Positions 18,164 to 28,363 of a DNA stretch of 64,000 nt are shown here, one piece after another. Position numbers and translations under genes: made by a program. This stretch comes from Sideroxydans sp. (GTDB lineage: Bacteria > Pseudomonadota > Gammaproteobacteria > Burkholderiales > Gallionellaceae), in contig DAIDAG010000078.1 in assembly GCA_027310725.1 (NCBI GenBank), positions 62,001-126,000 of the forward strand, read 5' to 3'. Position 1 is the first letter of the stretch. Every line of letters starts with the position of its first letter. The notes beneath the pieces were generated by a model. That model saw only the letters and a list, made by a program, of their open reading frames with translations. It was not told where the DNA came from and did not search any database.

Positions 18164-18907
18164 TCAGTACATGTGCAGACCGCCATTGATGGCGATGTTG
18201 GCACCGGTGATGAACGCCGCATCGTCCGAAGCAAGATAAGACACCAGTTTGGCGATCTCCTCCGGCTTGCCCAGCCGTCCTACCGGGATGGTCGAAACGA
18301 TCTGGTCGAGTATCTCCGGCTTGATCGCCATGAGCATTTCGGTGCCGATATAGCCGGGCGAGATGGTATTGACGGTAATACCTTTCGCGGCCATTTCCTG
18401 CGCCAGCGCTTTGGTGAAACCATGCATCCCCGCTTTTGCAGCAGAATAATTGGTCTGTCCGAACTGGCCCTTTTGACCGTTGACTGAGGACATATTGATG
18501 ATACGGCCCCAGCCTTCTGCCAGCATATCATCCACTACCTGGCGCGTGACGTTAAACACGCTGTTGAGATTGACGTTAAGCACATCCATCCAGTTCTCCA
18601 GCGGCATTTTCCGGAACACGCCGTCCTTGGTGATGCCGGCGTTATTTACCAGCACGCTCACGGGACCGATGTCTGCCCTTATTTTTGCCATCATGACCAC
18701 GACGGAATCATAATCTGAAACATCGCCCTCCGCGATATGCACATCCCTGCCGGCAGCGCGTTCGGATATCTGCCAGGAATGAGCCCTTTCCTTCTCTGCC
18801 GCGATGTAATTGGCCACAACCACAAAACCATCGGCAGAAAGCTGCCTGCAGATGCTGCTGCCGATACCGCCTGTACCGCCCGTTACCAATGCAATACGTT
18901 TGTTCAT
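18164..18907 (-). CDS. phaB: Acetoacetyl-CoA reductase
   Basis: A 247-residue short-chain dehydrogenase with the Rossmann motif TGGTGGIG (9-16), NNAG (88-91), catalytic Ser near 140 and Tyr154/Lys158 in YSAAK. The overall sequence, including the NYSAAKAGMHGFTKALAQE stretch and the GGLHMY ending, is that of PhbB/PhaB, which reduces acetoacetyl-CoA to (R)-3-hydroxybutyryl-CoA with NADPH. No polyhydroxyalkanoate synthase (phaC) is in the window, so polymer synthesis cannot be concluded. FabG-like use in fatty acid synthesis is less likely given the adjacent thiolase. Confidence 0.9.
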   Translation of the reverse strand: MNKRIALVTGGTGGIGSSICRQLSADGFVVVANYIAAEKERAHSWQISERAAGRDVHIAEGDVSDYDSVVVMMAKIRADIGPVSVLVNNAGITKDGVFRKMPLENWMDVLNVNLNSVFNVTRQVVDDMLAEGWGRIINMSSVNGQKGQFGQTNYSAAKAGMHGFTKALAQEMAAKGITVNTISPGYIGTEMLMAIKPEILDQIVSTIPVGRLGKPEEIAKLVSYLASDDAAFITGANIAINGGLHMY

Positions 18908-19289
18908 GTCGCGTTCCCTCTGGCCTTCTTGTCTGTCGATGCGCCTTCACGGCTGGTGTCTTGTCCACGGCCAGCCTGTCGGGCAAAACCTTTGATCAGT
19001 CCGCGATTAAAGACCTCTTCCACATTGAGGAATCCATTTTGGTGGCTTCCCCGTCACAGTGGAATTAATATGCTGGGGCATTGCCAGATGACTCTCTGTA
19101 GGAAGAGTCTTGTTGTCTTGTAGGAATGTTCTGAAAATACGGTTCGGATGGAGCGCGCGTCCTCTGGACCCGTTATGCATGGTAGATTCCGCGGGCGCAA
19201 GTTCAAAGAATTGTGACTCCAAATCAAGTGCTGGTGGGTACTATCGTTAACAGTTTGGATCTTAACTTAGTGAAGGGGAGAGAAATAAA
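18908..19289. other. Intergenic region between divergent phaB and atoE
   Basis: A 382-base divergent promoter region with no gene. The only clear structure is a pair of direct repeats of TGTAGGAA (listed separately). Just before atoE the sequence is AT-rich (GTTAACAGTTTGG...) and ends with an AAGGGGAG ribosome site. Confidence 0.6.
19097..19126 (+). promoter_or_regulatory. Direct repeats TGTAGGAA, 22 bases apart
   Basis: TGTAGGAA occurs at 19097-19104 and again at 19119-19126, a spacing of about two helical turns, with similar flanks (GT or TT following at the same offset). This is the layout expected for an activator binding one face of DNA upstream of atoE. The NarL-type regulator encoded at 15194 is a possible binder; no evidence beyond proximity. 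Confidence 0.35.
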
Positions 19290-20705
19290 ATGAATAAAAA
19301 AAGTTCTCAGGCAATCGAAGGCCAGGAAAAGGAAGGCGCTATCGCAAGAATGGGCATCAGCCTGGCCAACTGGAGCGAAAGATGGTTTCCGGACGCCTTT
19401 GTCTTTGCCGCGCTGGCTGTGGTCATCGTCAGTCTCGGCGCGCTGGCAATGGGCAGGACCCCTTCCCAAGTCTCGGTTGATTTTGGCAAATCCTTCTGGA
19501 ACCTGATTCCCTTCACCATGCAAATGGCCTTCGTCGTGATCGGCGGCTATGTAGTGGCGGTGTCGAAACCCGTACAAAAGCTGATCGTCGTGCTGGCCAG
19601 GTTTCCGAAGACTCCCAAGGGTGCCGTTGCCTATGTCGGTTTCATGGCGATGCTCACTTCATTGCTGAGCTGGGGTTTCAGCCTGATCTTTTCAGGCATC
19701 CTGATGCGCGAAATCTGCAAGCGTCTGGACGGGGTGGATTATCGCGCGATCAGCGCAGCAGGCTTTCTCGGCCTCGGCACGGTGTGGGCGCTCGGCTTGT
19801 CATCTTCCGCAGCATTGATGATGGCTACGAAGGGATCCATTCCTCCGGCATTGCTCAAGATCAGCGGGGTGATCTCGCTCGAACAGACTTTGTTTACCTG
19901 GCAAAACCTGGTGATGATTCTTACGCCCATGGTGATTTCCACATGGATCTGCTATTCATCTACCCCGGCCGCGCATTTGGCGAAGACCTTTGAGATGGCG
20001 GGCGTAAAACACCAAGAGTCCGAAGATATCGGGGTCGCAAAAACGCCCGGCGAAAACCTGGAATTCAGTCCTTTCCTGACGGTAGTACTTGTCGCCTTGG
20101 GCGTGCTCTATCTGGTGGACGTCTTTGCCACCAAGGGAGGGCTGGCCGCGCTGGATTTGAACACTTACAACTTCATGTTCATCATCGTCGGATTGCTGTT
20201 GCACTGGAGGCCCCGCGCTTTCTTGCGCGCCATCGCCAAAGCGGTACCGATGACCGGCGGCATCCTGATCCAGTTTCCGCTCTATGCCGGTATATTCGGA
20301 ATATTGATGGGCTCCGGCATCAATGAGATTCTGGCGAAATTCTTTGTTTCCATCTCGACACAAGATACATTGGCTGCGGTTGTGGGGGTGTATTCGGCGA
20401 TCCTGGGCTTGTTCCTTCCGTCCGGCGGTGGCAAGTGGGTAGTCGAAGCACCATATCTGCTGCAGGCAGCAACCGAACTCAAGGTCAACCTGGCATGGGT
20501 GGTGCAGTGCTATAACGCGTCCGAAGCTTTGCCGAACTTCATCAATCCCTTCTTTATGCTGCCTTTGATGGGCTTGGTTGGCGTGAAGGCGCGCGAACTG
20601 GCCGGTTACACCATGCTGCAACTGATATTCCTGGCCCCGGTCACGATCTTCCTGCTGTGGCTGCTTTCCATGACCATGCCCTTTGTGGCTCCAATTTTGC
20701 CTTGA
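19290..20705 (+). CDS. atoE: Short-chain fatty acid transporter, AtoE family
   Basis: A 471-residue inner-membrane protein with about 12 hydrophobic helices, matching the AtoE/TIGR00366 family: NWSERWFPDAFVFAALAVV near the start, LLSWGFSLIFSGILMREI, LGLSSSAALMMATKGSIP and LFLPSGGGKWVVEAPYLL. Family members import acetate-to-butyrate range acids or acetoacetate. It is followed 146 bases later by acetoacetyl-CoA synthetase on the same strand, forming an uptake-and-activation pair. Ribosome site AAGGGGAG precedes the ATG. Confidence 0.92.
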   Translation: MNKKSSQAIEGQEKEGAIARMGISLANWSERWFPDAFVFAALAVVIVSLGALAMGRTPSQVSVDFGKSFWNLIPFTMQMAFVVIGGYVVAVSKPVQKLIVVLARFPKTPKGAVAYVGFMAMLTSLLSWGFSLIFSGILMREICKRLDGVDYRAISAAGFLGLGTVWALGLSSSAALMMATKGSIPPALLKISGVISLEQTLFTWQNLVMILTPMVISTWICYSSTPAAHLAKTFEMAGVKHQESEDIGVAKTPGENLEFSPFLTVVLVALGVLYLVDVFATKGGLAALDLNTYNFMFIIVGLLLHWRPRAFLRAIAKAVPMTGGILIQFPLYAGIFGILMGSGINEILAKFFVSISTQDTLAAVVGVYSAILGLFLPSGGGKWVVEAPYLLQAATELKVNLAWVVQCYNASEALPNFINPFFMLPLMGLVGVKARELAGYTMLQLIFLAPVTIFLLWLLSMTMPFVAPILP

Positions 20706-20850
20706 GTCCGGGACGGTTTTTCTTCAAGTAACGACAGTCGCCTCGCGTTCTGCGTGGCGGCTGTCGACATGAAGATGGAGTCTGAAATCCGGAAATTTGC
20801 GGTACTGCATCCATGATGAATTCAAAATTAGTTTCAAGATAAAAAATACC

Positions 20851-22821
<1,971 letters not shown>

Positions 22822-22876
22822 CCGGGCCGAGGTTGCACGTGCAGCTTAGTCTCTCCCGCCAGATCGCCCATCTGCA

Positions 22877-23302
22877 TCAGAGTCTATTTGGACACTTCGG
22901 CTTGATGCAATCGGCGTAGATATAGAGCGAATGATCGTGAACTGAATATCCACGGTCGGCAGCCGCCTTTTTTTGGCGCGACTCGATGGTCGCATCGTAG
23001 AACTCTTCGATCCTTCCGCATTGCAGGCACACGATGTGATCGTGATGCTTGCCTTCATTCAATTCAAACACCGACTTGTCGCCTTCGAAGTGGTGTCTTA
23101 TCAGCAACCCGGCTTGCTCAAACTGGGTCAGTACCCGGTAAACCGTCGCTAACCCTACATCATCGCCGCTGGCCAGCAGTTTCTTATAGACATCCTCGGC
23201 ACTTAAATGGCGCTCATTTCCGTTTCCAAACAGGTTTAACACCTTGAGACGCGGCAGGGTGGATTTCAGCCCGGCCGTCTTGAGATGAGTCAAATGATCC
23301 AT
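22877..23302 (-). CDS. fur: Ferric uptake regulator
   Basis: A 141-residue Fur protein: winged helix at the N-terminus (HLKTAGLKSTLPRLKVLNLF, GLATVYRVLTQFEQAGL) and metal/dimer domain with HHDHIVCLQCGRIEEFYD, SVHDHSLYIYADC and a terminal CPNR. It is a cytoplasmic Fe(II)-dependent repressor. The start at 23302 with GGGGAG six bases upstream gives the canonical length; the open frame continues upstream without homology. It is divergent from the FTR1 operon and shares an intergenic Fur box, indicating autoregulation. Confidence 0.94.
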   Translation of the reverse strand: MDHLTHLKTAGLKSTLPRLKVLNLFGNGNERHLSAEDVYKKLLASGDDVGLATVYRVLTQFEQAGLLIRHHFEGDKSVFELNEGKHHDHIVCLQCGRIEEFYDATIESRQKKAAADRGYSVHDHSLYIYADCIKPKCPNRL

Positions 23303-23359
23303 GGTGAGCTCCCCGTTATCTGCGTATAGGGAAAATAATATACGAATGCAGTTGCAAAT

Positions 23360-23378
23360 GCAAATGAGAATGATTACC
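23360..23378. promoter_or_regulatory. Fur box between fur and the FTR1 operon
   Basis: GCAAATGAGAATGATTACC matches 14 of 19 positions of the classical Fur box GATAATGATAATCATTATC and is flanked by further AATG/ATTACC hexamers, so overlapping boxes are likely. It is 58 bases from the fur start and 43 bases from the cupredoxin start, suited to controlling both directions. Confidence 0.7.
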
Positions 23379-23420
23379 ATTACCGGCAGCTGATCCCTAT
23401 CTCCAACGAAAGGAACAATT

Positions 23421-23777
23421 ATGCGGATTTCACTTTTATTACCTGCTTTCCTGGCTGGCGCATTTGCAATCAATAGCTTTGCGCTCGCTGCCGATGAAAC
23501 ACCGACCGTGCTGACGATCCGCAACGGCAAGTTCGAACCGAACCAGCTGACACTCCCGTCCGGCGTCAAGCTGAAACTGGTAGTCCGCAATCTGGATGCC
23601 ATTCCGGCCGAGTTCGAAAGCTATGACCTTTCGCGCGAGGTTGTTGTGCCGGGTCATGGAGAAACGGCGATTTATATCGGGCCGATGGATCCGGGAAGCT
23701 ACCAGTTCTTTAATGACTTCAATCACGAAATGCAGGGTTCGATTGTGGCGAAACCCGGTGTCAAGAAGGAGAACTGA
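23421..23777 (+). CDS. Periplasmic cupredoxin-domain protein of an FTR1 iron system
   Basis: A 118-residue exported protein: signal peptide ending ALA at about residue 24, then a cupredoxin-like beta sandwich (LTIRNGKFEPNQLTLPSGVKLKLVVRN, GSYQFFNDFNHEMQGSIVA) like that of EfeO and the cupredoxin of FtrABCD-type iron importers. The usual Cys ligand of blue copper proteins is absent; the tail keeps a His-x-Met-like HEMQG. It probably oxidises or hands over iron to the FTR1 permease encoded two bases downstream. An AAAGGAA site precedes the start. Confidence 0.85.
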   Translation: MRISLLLPAFLAGAFAINSFALAADETPTVLTIRNGKFEPNQLTLPSGVKLKLVVRNLDAIPAEFESYDLSREVVVPGHGETAIYIGPMDPGSYQFFNDFNHEMQGSIVAKPGVKKEN

Positions 23778-23779
23778 AC

Positions 23780-24616
23780 ATGCTTGCAACGGCAATCATC
23801 ATGTTTCGTGAAGTGCTGGAAGCGGCACTCATCATTGCAATCGTGCTTGGCGCGAGCCGCGGGATTCGCGGTCGGGGTCGCTGGGTAGCCGGTGGTGTAG
23901 CACTGGGTTTGCTCGGCGCCTCCATTGTGGCAATCTTGGCCAATGTTGCTTCCTCTGAATTTTCCGGTAATGGACAGGCAATTCTCAACGCGGCGATTCT
24001 GCTAAGTGCTGTAGCCATGCTTACATGGCATAACGTATGGATGAGCTCCAATGCCCGGCAATTTTCAACTGACATAAAGGAAGTCGGCTCAGCCGTTCAA
24101 TCCGGTCAGCGTCCTCTGGCAGCATTGATGGTCATCACACTGGTAGCGGTAATGCGTGAAGGTTCCGAAGCGGTGCTCTTTCTTTGGGCCATTGCCACCA
24201 GCGGCGAGCAAAGCCTGAATATGGCTATGGGCGGTCTTGGAGGCGTGGTCGCTGGCGTTATGGCAGGGCTGTTGCTGTACCTCGGCTTGTTGCGCATCCC
24301 CGTCCGGCATTTCTTTTCAATCACGAGCTGGCTGATCCTTCTTCTTGCAGCCGGGCTTGCAGCACAAGCGGCTGCCTTCCTGAACCAGGTCGGCCTGTTG
24401 CCGGCATTGGGAAACGGGCTTTGGAACACTTCAAACATACTGAGCCAAACCAGCCTGCTCGGGCAGCTGTTGCATATTCTGGTGGGATACATTGCCCGTC
24501 CGTCAGGCATTGAGGTCGTGTTCTATGTCGGCACATTCCTGACGATCCTGATTTTGATGCGCATGTCCGGAAAAAAACGAAGTGAACAGGTAAAGGCCGC
24601 TGAAAACCCAGGTTAA
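23780..24616 (+). CDS. FTR1-family high-affinity iron permease
   Basis: A 278-residue, seven-helix inner-membrane protein. Both iron-binding REXXE motifs are intact: REVLE at 10-14 in the first helix and REGSE at 126-130 in the fourth. FTR1/EfeU proteins move ferric iron coupled to oxidation by a partner; here the partner is probably the cupredoxin protein just upstream. Expression is expected to be Fur-repressed through the box at 23360. The spacing of two bases implies translational coupling. Confidence 0.94.
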   Translation: MLATAIIMFREVLEAALIIAIVLGASRGIRGRGRWVAGGVALGLLGASIVAILANVASSEFSGNGQAILNAAILLSAVAMLTWHNVWMSSNARQFSTDIKEVGSAVQSGQRPLAALMVITLVAVMREGSEAVLFLWAIATSGEQSLNMAMGGLGGVVAGVMAGLLLYLGLLRIPVRHFFSITSWLILLLAAGLAAQAAAFLNQVGLLPALGNGLWNTSNILSQTSLLGQLLHILVGYIARPSGIEVVFYVGTFLTILILMRMSGKKRSEQVKAAENPG

Positions 24617-24708
24617 ATCACAAGTACCGATACTGACGTAATTCAAGCAACACTATTCGAGGAATAGATCTCCTCACTCACCATACAAATATGAATGGAA
24701 GAATATTT

Positions 24709-25452
24709 ATGCAACCGAATCGGATGATTGCACCAATCGCCGGACTCGCAATCGCTATAAGTCTGGCGGCAAACGTGGCCCGTGCGGACAACGACTTCAT
24801 CGTCTATTCGCCTTATGTCGTTCAAGGGCAAAGCGAAGTGGAAATGTACGGTTTCAGCACGCAAGATGGCCGCAGCGATCTCAATGGCGCGAGCGGTTAC
24901 AACATCTCGGTTGCACATGCATTTACCAGTTGGTGGAAACCCGAGATATATATCGGTGAATTCAATCGTGATCCGGGCGCGTCAACGCATCCTTCGGGCT
25001 ATGAATTCGAGAACACATTTCAGCTTACCACCCGGGGTGAATACTGGGCGGATGTGGGTTTTTTGGCGTCGTATGCGCACAACAAGCAACCAGGCGTATT
25101 AAGCAGGGCCGAATTTGGGCCACTGCTGGAAAAGTGGTCCGGACATTTTGATCAGCGTCTGAATCTGATCTGGGAAAAAGAAATCGGTGCCGGAGCGAGC
25201 AGTTCATATGTATTCCGATCTGCCTACAGCGTCAGTTACAAAATGGACTTTAACAAGGCTTCATTTTCGCCTGGCATCGAAGTCTACATGCGCCCCAATG
25301 ACAATGCCTATCAGATCGGGCCCGTGCTTTATGGGGAAATCCGGACGGATGCCGGAAAAGAATTTGAATACAGCCTTGGCGTGGTACATGGCATCAATCA
25401 GGGCGCGCCTGACAGGACTCTTCTGTTCCGCGTGGAATACGAGTTCTTTTGA
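24709..25452 (+). CDS. Putative outer-membrane beta-barrel protein of the iron operon
   Basis: About 247 residues with a signal peptide (IAPIAGLAIAISLAANVARA) and a mature part made of alternating amphipathic strands ending in the aromatic FRVEYEFF, typical of a small outer-membrane barrel. No named family is recognised. It follows the FTR1 gene by about 90 bases on the same strand and is probably part of that Fur-controlled unit, perhaps giving iron or a metal complex passage through the outer membrane. The ATG at 24709 has GGAAG seven bases upstream; an ATG at 24691 is the alternative. Confidence 0.65.
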   Translation: MQPNRMIAPIAGLAIAISLAANVARADNDFIVYSPYVVQGQSEVEMYGFSTQDGRSDLNGASGYNISVAHAFTSWWKPEIYIGEFNRDPGASTHPSGYEFENTFQLTTRGEYWADVGFLASYAHNKQPGVLSRAEFGPLLEKWSGHFDQRLNLIWEKEIGAGASSSYVFRSAYSVSYKMDFNKASFSPGIEVYMRPNDNAYQIGPVLYGEIRTDAGKEFEYSLGVVHGINQGAPDRTLLFRVEYEFF

Positions 25453-25538
25453 CATCAAACAGGAACACGAGTCGGGAGAAGTTCATAAGCGCCTGAATTT
25501 CGGTCATTCAGTCCGATATGCGCTTGCCGAGTAGCGCT

Positions 25539-25554
25539 TTAAGGTTTTCTTAAG
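25539..25554 (+). promoter_or_regulatory. BqsR/PmrA-type response-regulator box
   Basis: TTAAG-GTTTTC-TTAAG is a perfect TTAAG-N6-TTAAG tandem site, the form described for the Fe(II)-responsive regulator BqsR and close to PmrA/ColR boxes (YTTAAK-N5-YTTAAK). It lies 58 bases upstream of the PepSY gene, which belongs to a protein class commonly controlled by such regulators. Confidence 0.65.
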
Positions 25555-25612
25555 ATGATCGGGTGAACATGATATCTACCGAAACGCTCACAATCTCATG
25601 AAAGGAATCATC

Positions 25613-25885
25613 ATGCGCATAAGACATATTGTCATCGCCATCAGCCTGGTCACTCTTTCGACACCTCTGCTTGCCCGGACTTTCAATTGCACGAATTTGG
25701 ACAAGGCTCATTGGCTTCCTGCTGGTGAAATGCAAAATAAATTGGTACAGCAAGGCTATCAGGTCATCAGCTTAAATCCTGACAACACCTGCTACAAGGC
25801 CGTCTTGAAAACCAGGAATGGTCAGAAATTCGAAGGGATTTATGATCCCGTTGAAGGCCATCCGCTACGTCGCCAAAGCATGTGA
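25613..25885 (+). CDS. PepSY-domain periplasmic protein
   Basis: A 90-residue secreted protein: signal peptide (IVIAISLVTLSTPLLA) followed by a single PepSY_2-type domain (WLPAGEMQNKLVQQGYQVISLNPDNTCYKAVLKTRNGQKFEGIYDP). Small PepSY proteins of this sort are often encoded beside or under control of two-component systems such as BqsRS/QseBC and may bind metal or modulate the sensor. The ATG at 25613, with AAAGGA six bases before it, is preferred over 25598. A TTAAG-N6-TTAAG box lies upstream. Molecular function is not known. Confidence 0.8.
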   Translation: MRIRHIVIAISLVTLSTPLLARTFNCTNLDKAHWLPAGEMQNKLVQQGYQVISLNPDNTCYKAVLKTRNGQKFEGIYDPVEGHPLRRQSM

Positions 25886-25951
25886 CGCTTCTTCATGGAT
25901 TACCGCGCCGTATGTTCTGTAAAAGGCGATATCTGTGTCAGCTAATTTGAT

Positions 25952-25983
25952 TTTAAAAAAAAGAGGCGGTATTAACCGCCTCT
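25952..25983 (-). terminator. Intrinsic terminator of tRNA-Leu
   Basis: AGAGGCGGT (25962-25970) pairs with ACCGCCTCT (25975-25983) around a four-base loop; on the minus strand it is followed by eight consecutive T residues. It lies 40 bases past the 3' end of the tRNA. Confidence 0.88.
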
Positions 25984-26023
25984 GACTGATGTGTGATGCG
26001 CTCTCGCATTTCCAATAACAATC

Positions 26024-26108
26024 TGGTGCGAAAGGAGAGACTCGAACTCTCACGCCTTGCGGCGCTGGAACCTAAATCCAGTGCGTCTACCAATTCCGCC
26101 ACTTTCGC
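26024..26108 (-). tRNA. tRNA-Leu (anticodon UAG)
   Basis: The minus strand gives an 85-base tRNA with acceptor stem GCGAAAG/CTTTCGC, D-arm GGCGGAATTGGTAGACGC, anticodon stem-loop CTGGA-TTTAGGT-TCCAG (anticodon TAG), a long class II variable arm (GCGCCGCAAGGCGT), T-arm GAGAGTTCGAGTCTCTC and encoded CCA. The long variable arm with this anticodon identifies leucine. A TATAAT element upstream and a terminator downstream show it is transcribed alone. Confidence 0.97.
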
Positions 26109-26140
26109 ATTCGGAGCACTGAAGGCCCCAAAGGGCGCGC

Positions 26141-26146
26141 ATTATA
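26141..26146 (-). promoter_or_regulatory. -10 element of tRNA-Leu promoter
   Basis: The minus strand reads TATAAT here, followed by a GCGCGCC discriminator of the GC-rich type found at stable-RNA promoters. The -35 position (TTCCGA at about 26164-26169) is weak and lies inside the end of the upstream reductase gene. Confidence 0.6.
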
Positions 26147-26158
26147 ACCGAGTGATTC

Positions 26159-27154
26159 CTAGTTCGGAACGAATTCCACCACAGAACGGCCATGCGCCTC
26201 ACCCCTGATCAGCTTTGCGCAGGCTTCGGGAAGCTCGGAAAACGCGATACGGTGCGCAATCTTGTCAAATTGCGAGATGCGCAGATCGCCGGCCATGCGT
26301 TGCCATAACTGCTTGCGCAGCGGCATCAATGTCGCGGAGGAGTCCACGCCGAGCAGTTTCACCCCGCGCAGGATGAAGGGGAACACCGAAGTATGCAACT
26401 CGGCGCCACCCGCGTTACCGAAACTGGCAATGGCACCTTCCTGTTGCATGGTCCGTGCAAGCCAGGCCAGTGTATCTCCGCCCACCGCATCCAGCGCACC
26501 CGCCCACAAAGCCTTTTCCAGCGGACGCGTGCTCTTCATGTCGATCTCGTTACGCGCCAGTATCTCGCTGGCACCGATCGATTTCAGGTAATCGTGTTCG
26601 CCGGCTTTTCCGGTCAGTGCGACCACGTGATAACCGAGTTGCGACATCATCTGGATTGCGATACTACCCACACCGCCTGTCGCACCGGTGACGATCACTT
26701 TGCCATTTTTGGGCGTAAGATCGTTTTGTTCCAGGCGATGGATCGCAAGGGCGGCAGTGAATCCGGCCGTACCCAAAGCCATCGATTCGAACAGGGTAAG
26801 CCCGGACGGCAGCGGCACTATCCAATCCGCCGGAACGCGCACATATTCGGCAAAACCGCCGTCATGCGCCACGCCCATGTCATAGCCGGTGACCAATACC
26901 TGATCGCCCGCTTTGTAACGCGCATCCTGCGAAGACTCAACAACCCCGGCAACGTCTATACCTCCCACACAGGGGAAGCGGCGAATGACTTTGCCAGCCC
27001 CTGTGGCAGCGAGCGCATCCTTGTAATTGACACCGGAGTAATGGGTGCGGATGACTACTTCACCGGTGTCAAAATTGTCCTGCGATAACTCGACGAAACG
27101 GCCCGCGGATTTACCGCCTTCTTCAACAATCTGGTAGGCGCGAAAAGTCTTCAT
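26159..27154 (-). CDS. acuI: YhdH/AcuI-type medium-chain reductase (acryloyl-CoA reductase family)
   Basis: A 331-residue zinc-free medium-chain dehydrogenase/reductase. N-terminal GroES-like part (HYSGVNYKDALAATG, GGIDVAGVV) and Rossmann domain with VTGATGGVGSIAIQMMSQLGYHVVALTGK; the sequence follows the YhdH/YhfP (AcuI) subfamily, which reduces acryloyl-CoA to propionyl-CoA with NADPH. Its ATG abuts the sucB stop with no gap, so it is the last gene of the sdh-gltA-suc operon, in the place where many relatives carry the E3 dihydrolipoamide dehydrogenase. A link to propionate or toxic acryloyl-CoA removal is plausible. Confidence 0.88.
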   Translation of the reverse strand: MKTFRAYQIVEEGGKSAGRFVELSQDNFDTGEVVIRTHYSGVNYKDALAATGAGKVIRRFPCVGGIDVAGVVESSQDARYKAGDQVLVTGYDMGVAHDGGFAEYVRVPADWIVPLPSGLTLFESMALGTAGFTAALAIHRLEQNDLTPKNGKVIVTGATGGVGSIAIQMMSQLGYHVVALTGKAGEHDYLKSIGASEILARNEIDMKSTRPLEKALWAGALDAVGGDTLAWLARTMQQEGAIASFGNAGGAELHTSVFPFILRGVKLLGVDSSATLMPLRKQLWQRMAGDLRISQFDKIAHRIAFSELPEACAKLIRGEAHGRSVVEFVPN

Positions 27155-28363
27155 TTACAGATCCAGCAGTACACGTGCCGAAAACTCTTCCAGCACCTCT
27201 TTGATGGTGACGAGGAATTGCACGGCTTCGCGACCATCGATGATGCGGTGATCGTAGGAAAGCGCCAGGTAGTTCATCGGGCGGATGACTACCTGGCCGT
27301 TCTCTGCCACCGGACGATCCTTGGTGGCATGGATGCCGAGAATCGCGCTCTGAGGCGGATTGATGATGGGCGTTGAAAGCATGGAACCGAATACGCCGCC
27401 ATTGGTGATGGAGAAAGTACCACCGGTCAATTCTTCCATCGTGATCTTGCCGACTTTGGCGCGCGCGGCATATTCAGCGATGCTCTTCTCGATTTCCGCA
27501 ATGGACATCTTGTCCGCGTCACGCAGAATCGGCACAACCAGACCGCGTTCGCTGCCTATCGCCATACCGATGTCGAAGTAGCCGTGGTAAATGATGTCGG
27601 TGCCGTCCACCGAAGCGTTGACGATAGGGAATTTCTGCAAGGCGATCACGACCGCCTTGACGAAGAACGAGGAGAAGCCCAGTTTGACGCCGTGTTTCTT
27701 CTCGAAGGCTTCTTTGTATTTGTTGCGCAGCTCGATCACCGGTTGCATGTTCACTTCGTTGAACGTGGTCAGGATCGCGGAATTCTGCTGCGATTGCAGC
27801 AGGCGCTCAGCGATACGCTGGCGTATGCGCGTCATCGGCACACGCTGCTCGGGGCGGTCCCCCGCAGGTACGGCAACTGGTGCGATCATTGGCTGGCTCG
27901 GTGCTGGTTGCTGGACCGCACCCAACACGTCTTCCTTGGTCACCAGCCCCTTGCGGCCGCTGCCCTGCAAGCCTGCAGTATCCACATCAAGCGCATTCGC
28001 CATTTTGCGCGCCGAGGGAGAAACGGCTGCAGCTTGTGACTGAGCCTTGGGGGCGCTGGCTGTGGCAACGGGTGCTGCAGCAGAAGCTTCAACAGGCGCT
28101 GCCACTGCAACTTGCGCGACAGCCGCCGTGTCGATCTGGGCGATGACTTCACCGCTGCCCACTTTCGCTCCATCAGCCTTGATGATCTTTACCAGAACAC
28201 CGCTTTTTATCGCCGGCAACTCCAACACCACTTTATCGGTTTCGATATCGATCAGATTCTCGCCTTCCTTCACTGCCTGGCCGACTTGCTTATGCCAGGT
28301 CAGCAATGAAGCTTCGGATACCGATTCGGAAAGTTGCGGGACTTTGACTTCAATGATGCTCAT
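27155..28363 (-). CDS. sucB: 2-oxoglutarate dehydrogenase E2, dihydrolipoyl succinyltransferase
   Basis: A 402-residue E2 core: lipoyl domain (1-76, lipoylated Lys in the IETDKVVLE hairpin), an Ala/Pro/Val-rich flexible linker (about 80-115), peripheral subunit-binding domain ([32 protein letters not shown]) and catalytic domain ending with the His/Asp motif [13 protein letters not shown]. It transfers succinyl groups from E1 to CoA in the TCA cycle. The start overlaps the sucA stop by 14 bases, indicating coupling. Confidence 0.96.
   Translation of the reverse strand: MSIIEVKVPQLSESVSEASLLTWHKQVGQAVKEGENLIDIETDKVVLELPAIKSGVLVKIIKADGAKVGSGEVIAQIDTAAVAQVAVAAPVEASAAAPVATASAPKAQSQAAAVSPSARKMANALDVDTAGLQGSGRKGLVTKEDVLGAVQQPAPSQPMIAPVAVPAGDRPEQRVPMTRIRQRIAERLLQSQQNSAILTTFNEVNMQPVIELRNKYKEAFEKKHGVKLGFSSFFVKAVVIALQKFPIVNASVDGTDIIYHGYFDIGMAIGSERGLVVPILRDADKMSIAEIEKSIAEYAARAKVGKITMEELTGGTFSITNGGVFGSMLSTPIINPPQSAILGIHATKDRPVAENGQVVIRPMNYLALSYDHRIIDGREAVQFLVTIKEVLEEFSARVLLDL

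Noticed and set aside
16938-18907. A polyhydroxybutyrate synthesis operon
   Set aside because: phaA and phaB are present but no phaC, phasin or phaR-like gene is in the window, so polymer synthesis is not claimed.
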